Assembly (NCBI GenBank): GCA_937954195.1
Contig: CALFYR010000715.1
Span: 1 to 6,241 of the forward strand
Origin: an uncultured Dehalococcoidia bacterium
Lineage (GTDB): Bacteria > Chloroflexota > Dehalococcoidia > Tepidiformales > Tepidiformaceae
DNA length: 6,241 nucleotides
Reading direction: 5' to 3'
A program made the position numbers and the translations under genes. Positions 1 through 5,748 of the stretch are shown in pieces (within the stretch, counting starts at the first letter, position 1; every line of letters begins with the position of its first letter). The notes beneath the pieces were generated by a model that ran no database searches, was not told where the DNA came from, and was given only the letters and a program-made list of their open reading frames with translations.

Positions 1-1
1 G

Positions 2-1579
2 GTGGTGGATGCCCTGGCGTTCGTGTTTGGGGCGCGGCGCGGCCGGGAGGTGATTGCGACGGGCGCCGACCGGGCGGTTGTGCGGGCCACGCTCCTGCTC
101 GAAGGCGAGCGCCGGGTGATTGAGCGGACGATTGCGCAGAGCGGCCGGACTGCCGCGCGGATTGATGACGCACAGGCGACCGTAGACGACCTGAAGGCGC
201 TCGCGGACGGGTTCGTGGACATTCACGGGCAATCGGAGCAGTTGGCGATCCTGCGTCCGGCGATGCAACTTGCCGTCCTGGACGAGTTCGCCGGGCTTGC
301 CGCGCAGCGGGAGGAGGTGGCGCGCGGAGTGCGGGAACTGCGCGACGTTCGGCGGCAGGTGCAGGCGCTTTCGACCGATGCACGGGAGCGGGAGCGGCAG
401 ATTGAGCAGTTGCGGTTCGAAGTGGAGGAGATTTCCGAGGCCGGGCTTCGGGAGGGCGAGGATGCCGAGCTTCGCAACGAACAGTCGGTGCTTTCGAACG
501 CGCGGCGGTTGCTCGAAGACGCGGCGGCGGCGCTGCAAGCACTCGAGGCGTCGCCGACGGGCGAGGTGGTTCGGGCCGTGAGCGACCTCGTGGAGCGCGA
601 TGCTTCGGCGCAGGAGCTGATGGACCTGGCGGCGACGCTGGAGACTGCGGCGACGGACCTTTCGCGGGCCTTGCGCCAGTACCAGGAGCGCGTGGAGGAA
701 GACCCGGAACGGCTGGAGGCGGTTGGGGAACGGCTCGACCGGATCGCGCGGCTTTGCCGCAAGTACGGAGACACGGTGAGCGAGGTGCTGGCCTACGGCG
801 AGGAGGCGGCACGGAAGCTTGCCGGCCTGACCGGGGCCGGGCAATCGGTGGACGAACTGCGTGAGCGAGAAGCGGCGCTTCTTTCGCGGCTCGGTGAAGC
901 GGCGACGGCGCTTTCGCGTGCGAGGCGGGGGACGGCTGGTGACCTGGTCCGGGCGATCGCGGTCGAATTGGAGGCGCTGGCGATGGGTGGAGCGACGCTT
1001 TCGGTAGGCTTCAGCTGCGACGATGACCCGGATGGGCCGCTGGTGCCGGTGCCAGACTACGAGATTGTGATTACACAGAGCCCACTCGCGGGTGAGGGTG
1101 AGCCGCACCCGCGGGCGTTCACGGAGAGCGGCGTGGATCGGATCGAGTTCCTGGTTTCGTTTAACCCCGGCGAGACGCCCCGGCCACTTGCCGCCGTCGC
1201 GAGCGGCGGCGAGACCTCGCGGTTCTTGCTCGCGCTCACGACGGCGCTTGGGAAGAGCGGCGAGGGCCGTCTGGAGGTGCTGGACGAGGTCGACGAGGGC
1301 GTTGGCGGACGGACCGGGGCGGTGGTGGGGGAGGCATTGCGACGATTAGCGGCGCGGCACCAGGTGCTGTGCATCACCCATCTGCCCCAGGTGGCGGCGT
1401 ATGGCGACCGGCACTTCGTGGTGACGAAGCAGAGCGATGGCCAGCGGACGTGGAGTGAGACCGTGGAGGTTTCCGGGGATAGCCGCGTGGCTGAATTGGC
1501 GGCGATGCTCGGCGGAGAGAGCGAGGCGAACGCCGCCGCGGCAAGGGAATTGCTCATGGTTGGTGGACGCAGGCCGTAA
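2..1579 (+). CDS. recN: DNA repair protein RecN (SMC-like ATPase), 5' end missing
   Basis: RecN is a cytoplasmic SMC-family ATPase that acts early in recombinational repair of double-strand breaks. The 525 visible residues begin with VVDALAFVFG, which in RecN directly follows the Walker A loop, so about 35 N-terminal residues including the P-loop lie outside the window. Seen here: the RecN hallmark DIHGQSEQLAIL at residues 73-84; a long charged, helical coiled-coil region at about 95-330 with a break in the middle; the ABC signature SGGETSR at 401-407; Walker B LDEVD at 427-431; and the H-loop ITHLPQVAAYGD at 458-469. The estimated full length of about 560 residues fits the family. The Walker B strand carries an unusual Glu425 where family members usually have a hydrophobic residue. 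The gene ends with TAA, 3 nt from the stop of the convergent small gene. The identification is certain; only the start is missing. Confidence 0.96.
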   Translation: MVDALAFVFGARRGREVIATGADRAVVRATLLLEGERRVIERTIAQSGRTAARIDDAQATVDDLKALADGFVDIHGQSEQLAILRPAMQLAVLDEFAGLAAQREEVARGVRELRDVRRQVQALSTDARERERQIEQLRFEVEEISEAGLREGEDAELRNEQSVLSNARRLLEDAAAALQALEASPTGEVVRAVSDLVERDASAQELMDLAATLETAATDLSRALRQYQERVEEDPERLEAVGERLDRIARLCRKYGDTVSEVLAYGEEAARKLAGLTGAGQSVDELREREAALLSRLGEAATALSRARRGTAGDLVRAIAVELEALAMGGATLSVGFSCDDDPDGPLVPVPDYEIVITQSPLAGEGEPHPRAFTESGVDRIEFLVSFNPGETPRPLAAVASGGETSRFLLALTTALGKSGEGRLEVLDEVDEGVGGRTGAVVGEALRRLAARHQVLCITHLPQVAAYGDRHFVVTKQSDGQRTWSETVEVSGDSRVAELAAMLGGESEANAAAARELLMVGGRRP

Positions 1580-1582
1580 GGG

Positions 1583-1786
1583 TCAGGCGCCTTCTTCGCG
1601 GGCGGATTCGAGGTGCTGGCGGAGGGCGACAACGCGCCGGACGGCTTCGCGGATGACGTAACCGGGTTCGGCGCCGGGGCGTTCGGCCTGGAGGGCGACA
1701 ACCACGGCCTCGAGGGTCTCGGCGACTTCGACGAGGAGTTCGCGCAGTTCGCGAATTTCGGGTGCGGGCTCGCCTGGTTGCATCAT
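1583..1786 (-). CDS. Small helical protein of unknown function (67 aa)
   Basis: I do not recognise this protein. It starts MMQPGEPAPEIRELRELLVE and looks like a helical hairpin: helix 1 at about residues 9-35, a PGAEPGY turn at 37-43, and a second amphipathic helix at about 44-64 that is rich in Arg, Glu and Leu. It has no cysteine, signal peptide or membrane segment, so it is probably cytoplasmic. The ATG at 1786 is chosen because GGGAG lies 10 nt upstream; the next codon is also ATG and could serve instead. An in-frame extension up to 1924 would overlap RNase HI and reads like non-coding translation. The gene lies 73 nt downstream of RNase HI on the same strand, so the two may share a transcript. 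It resembles XseB (exonuclease VII small subunit) only in size and helicity; I do not see the XseB pattern. Coding status is likely but not proven. Confidence 0.62.
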   Translation of the reverse strand: MMQPGEPAPEIRELRELLVEVAETLEAVVVALQAERPGAEPGYVIREAVRRVVALRQHLESAREEGA

Positions 1787-1796
1787 GGTCGAGTTT

Positions 1797-1801
1797 CTCC
1801 C
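1797..1801 (-). promoter_or_regulatory. Shine-Dalgarno site of the 67-aa gene
   Basis: Read on the minus strand, GGGAG within GGCAGGGAGAAACTCGACC precedes the ATG at 1786 by 10 nt. This is slightly long but acceptable spacing, and it favours this start over the longer in-frame extension that would overlap the RNase HI gene. Confidence 0.5.
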
Positions 1802-1859
1802 TGCCGGGTGTGACCAACACAGTGCCACTCCGGTGGAGGCATAGTAACCGACAAAGGCT

Positions 1860-2534
1860 TCACACTTCCGCTCGAAGGTGGGCGGTGGAGAGCGCGTCGG
1901 CGTATTCGTTCCAGCGCGAGCCATCGTGCGCGCGTATCCACTGGATGGTCGCGAGCGGTTTCTGCTGGACGAGTTCCCATGCTCGTTTCACGAGATCGAC
2001 GTTCATGACTTCGCCTTCTTTGCGCTTCCACCCGCGTGCTTCCCAGCCCTTCGCCCACTGATTGAGCGTTTGGACGACCAGGTTGCTATCGGAATAGATG
2101 GTGACGGGCTCGTCCTCCGGGGCGAGTTCGAGGCCGGCGATCATGGCGGTGAGTTCCATGCGGTTGTTGGTCGTGTAGGGCTCGGCGCCGTGGCGCTCGG
2201 CGACAACGGCGTTCTCGACCACGTAGACGGCGCCCCAACCGCCGGGGCCCGGGTTCGGCTGGCAGGAGCCATCGGTGAAGATTCCGTCGGTCGGACCGCC
2301 ATCGAACCGGGCGAGGACTTCGGCGGTGGTGAGGACCTTCGTGCTGGTGACCGAGCGGGTGCGAGTGCTGGCAGGTTTGGCGTTCGATGCGGCGGCGGGG
2401 CGAGTCGCGGCGCCCTTGCCGCTCGAGCGGCAATCCATGCACTGCCGGGGAGTCCAGTTGGGGTATTTGGCGCGCACGGACGGGGCGAGGGTGAACTCGC
2501 GGTTGCAATCGGAACAGGTGTACGCGTCAGCCAT
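1860..2534 (-). CDS. rnhA: Ribonuclease HI with N-terminal zinc ribbon
   Basis: This 224-residue enzyme should cut the RNA strand of RNA:DNA hybrids in the cytoplasm (R-loops, primers, misincorporated ribonucleotides). The RNase H fold covers about residues 80-222. Active-site residues are visible: Asp88 in FTDGSCQPNPGPGGWG, Glu127 in TTNNRMELTA, Asp149 in IYSDSN, and the His203...Asp213 pair in RAHDGSRWNEYADALS, with the same 10-residue spacing as His124/Asp134 of the E. coli enzyme. The substrate-binding basic protrusion is present (GWEARGWKRKEGEVMNVDLV, about 163-182). Ahead of the catalytic domain is a zinc ribbon, Cys7-x2-Cys10 and Cys32-x2-Cys35, followed by an Ala/Thr/Ser-rich basic linker at about 40-68. 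E. coli RNase HI has about 155 residues and no such module. The start at 2534 keeps the ribbon whole; there is no Shine-Dalgarno, but a TAAACT box lies 8 nt upstream, as in leaderless mRNAs. Longer in-frame starts would run antisense through the peptidase gene. Confidence 0.94.
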   Translation of the reverse strand: MADAYTCSDCNREFTLAPSVRAKYPNWTPRQCMDCRSSGKGAATRPAAASNAKPASTRTRSVTSTKVLTTAEVLARFDGGPTDGIFTDGSCQPNPGPGGWGAVYVVENAVVAERHGAEPYTTNNRMELTAMIAGLELAPEDEPVTIYSDSNLVVQTLNQWAKGWEARGWKRKEGEVMNVDLVKRAWELVQQKPLATIQWIRAHDGSRWNEYADALSTAHLRAEV

Positions 2535-2542
2535 CACGTTGG

Positions 2543-2548
2543 AGTTTA
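2543..2548 (-). promoter_or_regulatory. Candidate -10 box of a leaderless RNase HI transcript
   Basis: On the minus strand TAAACT (TANNNT pattern, 4 of 6 matches to TATAAT) is followed by 8 nt and then the ATG at 2534. With no ribosome binding site in between, this placement fits transcription starting at or next to the ATG. No convincing -35 hexamer was found 16-18 nt upstream, so this is a weak call from position and pattern only. Confidence 0.3.
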
Positions 2549-2616
2549 GGGTTTTGCAAGCCGGAGGTCGCGCGGAAGGAGGGCGGATAAGGCGGGATTC
2601 GCGCATACTTCGGTTC

Positions 2617-2620
2617 GGAG
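2617..2620 (+). promoter_or_regulatory. Shine-Dalgarno site of the metallopeptidase gene
   Basis: GGAG lies 7 nt before the ATG at 2628 (GGAGACGTGACATG). It is well spaced and fixes the start of the peptidase. The rest of the 93-nt divergent gap to RNase HI (2535-2627) shows only a weak CATACT at 2604-2609 as a possible -10 element, with no matching -35. Confidence 0.6.
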
Positions 2621-2627
2621 ACGTGAC

Positions 2628-3551
2628 ATGAAGATCCGGCGTCAGCGAAAGCTCAGTGAAGACCTCATCGATAGGCGGGCGGAAACGCGCAACGCGGCGC
2701 CGCGCGGATTGGCCATTCCTGGCGGGGCGAAGGGCGGCATCGGCGGCATCATCCTGATGCTCATCCTGGCGGTGTTGGGCGGGAGCCAGGTGCTGGGTGG
2801 CGGCGGTGGGTCTTCCGGTTCCGGCATTGATATCGGCGACATCCTGGGGCAGCTTGGCGCGGCTCCGGTGCAGCAGGGGAACGCAGACGCCGTGCCGGGC
2901 GCGCCCGACCCACAGGCGGAACAGGTGGAGTTCGTCTCGTTCGTGCTGGACGACATCCAGGACTTCTGGACAGACCAGTTTGCCGATGCCGGCGCGACCT
3001 ATGAGCGTGCGCAACTGGTGCTCTTCGAGCGGCAGGTTTCGACGGGCGGTTGCGGTTCGGCGCCTTCGGCCGTGGGGCCGTTCTACTGCCCGGCGGACAA
3101 CACGGCGTACATGGACCTGACATTCTTTGAAGAGCTCGCGGCGAAGCTGCAGTTCTCCGGGGACTTCGCCCAGGCGTACGTGATTGCGCACGAAATCGGG
3201 CACCACGTGCAGAACCTGACCGGCGTGAGTTCACGCGTGCGGAGCGAGAGCCAGCGCAACCCGGATGAGGCGAACGAGCTTTCGGTGCGGCAGGAGCTCC
3301 AGGCGGACTGCTTCGCCGGGGCGTGGGCGTATTCGGTGTACCAGGAAGGTCTGCTTGAGAGTGGCGACCTTGAAGAGGCGCTCGGCGCCGCCGCCGCCGT
3401 CGGCGACGACCGGATCCAGAGCGGCGCGGGCCGGCCCATTAACCAGGAGACGTGGACGCACGGGTCATCGGAGCAGCGGGTGCGATGGTTCCGCGAGGGC
3501 TTTGAGACGGGTGACCCGGGCGTATGTGACACGTTCAGCGGGGACTACTAG
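2628..3551 (+). CDS. Membrane-anchored neutral zinc metallopeptidase, YpfJ/KPN_02809 family
   Basis: The 307-residue protein belongs to the putative neutral zinc metallopeptidases (Zn_peptidase family; YpfJ in E. coli), whose natural substrates are poorly known. It begins with a short basic segment and an EDLIDRR motif (11-17), typical of the family. A single hydrophobic segment at about 37-56 is followed by a Gly/Ser-rich stretch, so the catalytic domain is probably extracytoplasmic. The zinc site HEIGHH is at residues 188-193, with His188 and His192 as ligands and Glu189 as catalytic base. Downstream VRQELQADCFAGAWA (220-234) is the second family signature and probably supplies the third ligand. 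Cys142 and Cys154 could form a disulfide. The C-terminal HGSSEQRVRWFREGF segment is also characteristic. Length and motif order match the family well. The gene is divergent from RNase HI and convergent with the lipoprotein, leaving only 18 nt at the 3' end. Confidence 0.93.
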   Translation: MKIRRQRKLSEDLIDRRAETRNAAPRGLAIPGGAKGGIGGIILMLILAVLGGSQVLGGGGGSSGSGIDIGDILGQLGAAPVQQGNADAVPGAPDPQAEQVEFVSFVLDDIQDFWTDQFADAGATYERAQLVLFERQVSTGGCGSAPSAVGPFYCPADNTAYMDLTFFEELAAKLQFSGDFAQAYVIAHEIGHHVQNLTGVSSRVRSESQRNPDEANELSVRQELQADCFAGAWAYSVYQEGLLESGDLEEALGAAAAVGDDRIQSGAGRPINQETWTHGSSEQRVRWFREGFETGDPGVCDTFSGDY

Positions 3552-3569
3552 TTTTGGATTTTGGGTTCC

Positions 3570-4970
3570 TCAGGGCCCTGCCAGGGCGAAGAGGTCTCCC
3601 TGGATGAACGGGACGTAGACCATCCCATCGGGGCCGATAGTGATGCCGATGCTGAAGATGGTCGGGCCATCGAGCGGTATGCGTTGGAGTTCGGCTCCGC
3701 TGAGCGTATCCACAACGATGAGGTCGTTCGCGTACTGGCTGGCGCCTTCGGTGGTCGAGCGGACGGTTGCATAGGTGCGATTGCCGGCGGCCTGGGTTGC
3801 GATGCCCCGGTTGACCACACCATCCCACCTCCAAAGGAGTGTGGCGTGGTCCCCATCGTCGCGGATGGCCTGGAGGTCGCCACCGGCTGCCATGAGGACA
3901 CCATCGGGGGAGACTGAGACGCTGCCGCCGGACGCTGCGCCGAAGGCGTAGGTCCAAACGATATCGCCGGTGGCGGCATCGAGCGCGTGCATGCTATCGA
4001 CGTTGTCGGTGACGTAGACGCGGGCGCCATCGGCGCTGAGCGCGGGGCTTGAGGCGCTTCCCCCGGGCAGGGAGACATTCTCCCAGAGTGGCGTTAGCGA
4101 TGCGCTGGAGGACGATTCCGTGAGGCTCATTGCCCGGAGCCCGGCTTGAGGCGCGCCCGGTTCCCAGAAGGTGAAGAAGATTCGCCCCATGCGGTGGTCG
4201 ATGGCGATGGTGTTGGCGCTAGGGCAGCCTTCGAGCCCGCGGGCGCAATCCCAGAGGCCGCCGACACCGTCCCATGACGCTCCCGGGACAAGCTCGTGCG
4301 GCGGCATGGCTGGTTCGCCTGTTGCCGGATCGAGGACGTAGGCGATGCCGACGTGGGTGATGAAGATGACGCGGCCATGTGGCGTGAACTGGGCTGAGAG
4401 CGGGACACCGACGATGGGTGTTTCCCAGAGGAGCGCGCCGGTGGCATCGAAGGCGTGCATGGCCTCGGCATCAGCGAGGTAGAGGGTTCCCGCGGTATCG
4501 ACGAGAGCGGACGAGATGACGGCCTGGAGGCCGACTTCGGTGCTGCACCAGGCGGTTTCGCCCGTTTCGGTATCGAGCGCCTGAAGGTGGCAGCCAGGGA
4601 CCGTGGTCGTCAGGTAGAGGAGACCATCGGGGCCGATGGTTGGGCCGACGTTGATGGTCCATTCGAGTTCGCCGACCTTGATGGCGCCATCGAAGCTGCG
4701 ATGCCACGCGACATCAAGCGTGTCGGAGACGCGGACGGGGGAGTAGTCGCTGTTGGCGGCGTCGGCGTGGATGGCGGACCAGCCCGGGGCGTAGGGGGAG
4801 GCGGGAGTGGGTGTCGGCGTCTCTGTGGGTGGAGTGGTATTCGCGGGGGAGGTGGAGGGACGCGGGGTTGCGGTCGGCTCGGCCGCGGAGTCTCCGTCGC
4901 CGGTGCAGGCCGAGAGGAGGATGCTGATGGCGACGCAGGCGAGGAGAGCGCGAAGCACAAGGACCAGCAT
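3570..4970 (-). CDS. Lipoprotein with PQQ-like beta-propeller
   Basis: The 466-residue protein has a lipoprotein signal peptide: hydrophobic residues 2-19 and lipobox Leu19-Ser-Ala-Cys22, so the mature N-terminus should be lipidated at Cys22 on the outer face of the membrane. Residues 28-58 form a Thr/Pro/Ser-rich tether. From about 104 to 465 there are seven or eight repeats of the PQQ/quinoprotein type, with recurring units such as ALDTETGETAW (131-141), AFDATGALLWE (173-183), ALDAATGDIVW (329-339) and IGPDG/SPDG turns, which indicates a beta-propeller. No residues point to a bound PQQ or catalysis. It may be a scaffold like BamB or a binding protein, and the sequence does not decide. Two close cysteine pairs, 127/142 and 241/249, could form disulfides outside the cell. 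No Shine-Dalgarno is seen before the ATG at 4970, but this start gives a proper signal peptide. Its last codons lie 18 nt from the peptidase stop. Confidence 0.9.
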   Translation of the reverse strand: MLVLVLRALLACVAISILLSACTGDGDSAAEPTATPRPSTSPANTTPPTETPTPTPASPYAPGWSAIHADAANSDYSPVRVSDTLDVAWHRSFDGAIKVGELEWTINVGPTIGPDGLLYLTTTVPGCHLQALDTETGETAWCSTEVGLQAVISSALVDTAGTLYLADAEAMHAFDATGALLWETPIVGVPLSAQFTPHGRVIFITHVGIAYVLDPATGEPAMPPHELVPGASWDGVGGLWDCARGLEGCPSANTIAIDHRMGRIFFTFWEPGAPQAGLRAMSLTESSSSASLTPLWENVSLPGGSASSPALSADGARVYVTDNVDSMHALDAATGDIVWTYAFGAASGGSVSVSPDGVLMAAGGDLQAIRDDGDHATLLWRWDGVVNRGIATQAAGNRTYATVRSTTEGASQYANDLIVVDTLSGAELQRIPLDGPTIFSIGITIGPDGMVYVPFIQGDLFALAGP

Positions 4971-4988
4971 TAGCCGAATGCGGTTCGA

Positions 4989-4994
4989 ATTACA
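4989..4994 (-). promoter_or_regulatory. Candidate -10 box of the lipoprotein gene
   Basis: On the minus strand TGTAAT matches the -10 consensus at 5 of 6 positions and would place a transcription start around 4982, about a dozen nucleotides before the ATG at 4970. No good -35 hexamer was found at 17 or 18 nt spacing. It sits in a 63-nt divergent gap (4971-5033) shared with the ASCH gene. Confidence 0.3.
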
Positions 4995-5017
4995 ACGTCC
5001 ATGCCGCAGGGCCGGTG

Positions 5018-5026
5018 TGCTAGGCT
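5018..5026 (+). promoter_or_regulatory. Candidate extended -10 box of a leaderless ASCH-gene transcript
   Basis: TGCTAGGCT combines an extended-type TGn with a TANNNT box (TAGGCT, 5021-5026), followed by 7 nt and the ATG at 5034. The spacing fits transcription starting at the ATG itself. There is no strong Shine-Dalgarno (only GCGGGA directly before the ATG). This supports 5034 as start over the in-frame ATG at 5001, which also lacks a binding site. Confidence 0.35.
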
Positions 5027-5033
5027 CGCGGGA

Positions 5034-5615
5034 ATGTTGTTCGAGAAGCGGTTTTGGAGTGGGATTTCGGACGGATCGGTCACGATGACGTTCCGCCGGT
5101 GGAAGAAGCCGGTAGCGGCAGCGGGGAAGACCAACAGGACGGCGGGTGGGATGGTCTTCGTCGAAGCGGTAGATGTGGTGGAGGCGGGGGAGATTTCGGA
5201 TGCCGATGCGGGACGAGCCGGGTACGAGAGTGCGGCGGAATTGGTCGCGGACCTACGAGGAGATGTGGATGCGCCGGTGTACCGCGTGTCGTTTCGCCTG
5301 GTGGAAGGTGGCGACCCACGGGATGCGCTGGCTTCAGACGGTGAACTGAGTGGGGAGGACGTGGCGGACATCCGGAAACGGTTGGCGCGATTGGACGCGA
5401 CGAGCAAGCACGGGCCATGGACCATGGAGACGTTGCGGCTCATTGAGCGGCGGCCGCGTGTTCGGGCGCAAACGCTGGCGGACGAGCTCGGCCGGGAGAA
5501 GGAAGACTTGAAGCTGGATATCCGGAAGCTCAAGAACCTGGGGCTGACGCTGAGTTTGGAGACGGGGTACGAGATTTCGGCGCGGGGGCGGGCGTTTTTG
5601 GCGATTGACGATTGA
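5034..5615 (+). CDS. ASCH-like domain fused to a winged helix-turn-helix
   Basis: The 193-residue protein starts MLFEKRFWSGISDGSVTMTF. The N-terminal half (about 1-100) looks like an ASCH domain, a PUA-related beta-barrel linked to RNA binding: a Gly-x-x-x-Gly turn with VTMTFRRWKKP (16-26), then GKTNRTAGGMVFVEAVDVVE (31-50), EISDADARAG-like spacing at 53-63, and the strand VYRVSF at 82-87. A linker (105-125, GEDVADIRKRLARLD) leads to a C-terminal winged helix (about 127-190) with LADELGREKEDLKLDIRKLKNLGL (148-171) as helix-turn-helix and a GYEIS...RGRAFL wing. I recall actinobacterial and Chloroflexota proteins of the same layout, usually named only ASCH-domain or hypothetical proteins; I could not check this here. 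A role as a nucleic-acid-binding regulator is inferred. The last codons and the TGA stop lie within a 7-bp tandem repeat. The start at 5034 fits the domain edge and the leaderless-type box upstream. Confidence 0.82.
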   Translation: MLFEKRFWSGISDGSVTMTFRRWKKPVAAAGKTNRTAGGMVFVEAVDVVEAGEISDADAGRAGYESAAELVADLRGDVDAPVYRVSFRLVEGGDPRDALASDGELSGEDVADIRKRLARLDATSKHGPWTMETLRLIERRPRVRAQTLADELGREKEDLKLDIRKLKNLGLTLSLETGYEISARGRAFLAIDD

Positions 5616-5630
5616 CGATTGTCGATCGAC
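5603..5630 (+). repeat. Tandem 7-bp repeat across the end of the ASCH gene
   Basis: Four consecutive heptamers are visible: GATTGAC (5603), GATTGAC (5610), GATTGTC (5617) and GATCGAC (5624), and a more degenerate GGTTGGG follows at 5631. The TGA stop of the ASCH gene (5613-5615) lies inside the second unit, and the final Ile-Asp-Asp is encoded by the repeat. The last one and a half units contain a perfect 10-bp palindrome, GTCGATCGAC (5621-5630). The rest of the 133-nt gap to the VOC gene shows no clear terminator or RNA gene. Confidence 0.85.
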
Positions 5631-5748
5631 GGTTGGGCGTGTAGGCCGTGGTGGACGGGGCAAACCGTTGGGTGTGCGACGGTCCGCTTACTGCGTGCGC
5701 GGTTCCCCATCCGATCGCGTGGTGTTTGGCCATCATCTCAGCGGTGGG

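Noticed and set aside
223..774. Minus-strand open frame (183 codons) inside recN
   Set aside because: Ser/Arg-rich shadow of the coiled-coil coding region; RecN is certain on the other strand.
1787..1859. Hairpins in the gap after RNase HI (CCAC-TCCG-GTGG, GTGT...ACAC) as a terminator or attenuator
   Set aside because: Stems are only 4 bp and no T-run follows; too weak to claim.
1878..2549. Long open frame on the plus strand (223 codons) opposite RNase HI
   Set aside because: It is the antisense of a clearly identified enzyme; its composition (Gly, Ala, Arg, Val rich) is what high-GC antisense frames give, and no domain is visible.
3571..3587. Palindrome CAGGGCCCTG and hairpin GCCCT-GCC-AGGGC as a bidirectional terminator
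   Set aside because: It lies within the last codons of the lipoprotein gene, and no T-run follows the stem on either strand; the T-rich stretch precedes it on the plus strand.
4455..4973. Plus-strand open frame (172 codons) opposite the lipoprotein N-terminus
   Set aside because: Its glycine-rich C-terminal half is the antisense of the Thr/Pro linker and signal-peptide coding region. No ribosome site or recognisable domain.
5001..5033. Upstream in-frame ATG at 5001 as start of the ASCH gene
   Set aside because: No ribosome site precedes it, the 11 extra residues (MPQGRCARLAG) look non-conserved, and a TANNNT box lies at the right distance before the ATG at 5034.
5616..5748. Possible tRNA or small RNA in the gap, suggested by GGTTCCCCATCC
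   Set aside because: The T-loop-like string has no matching T-stem, and no anticodon or acceptor stem could be built around it; only weak competing 4-5 bp pairings (ACGG/CCGT, ACCGT/ACGGT) are seen.
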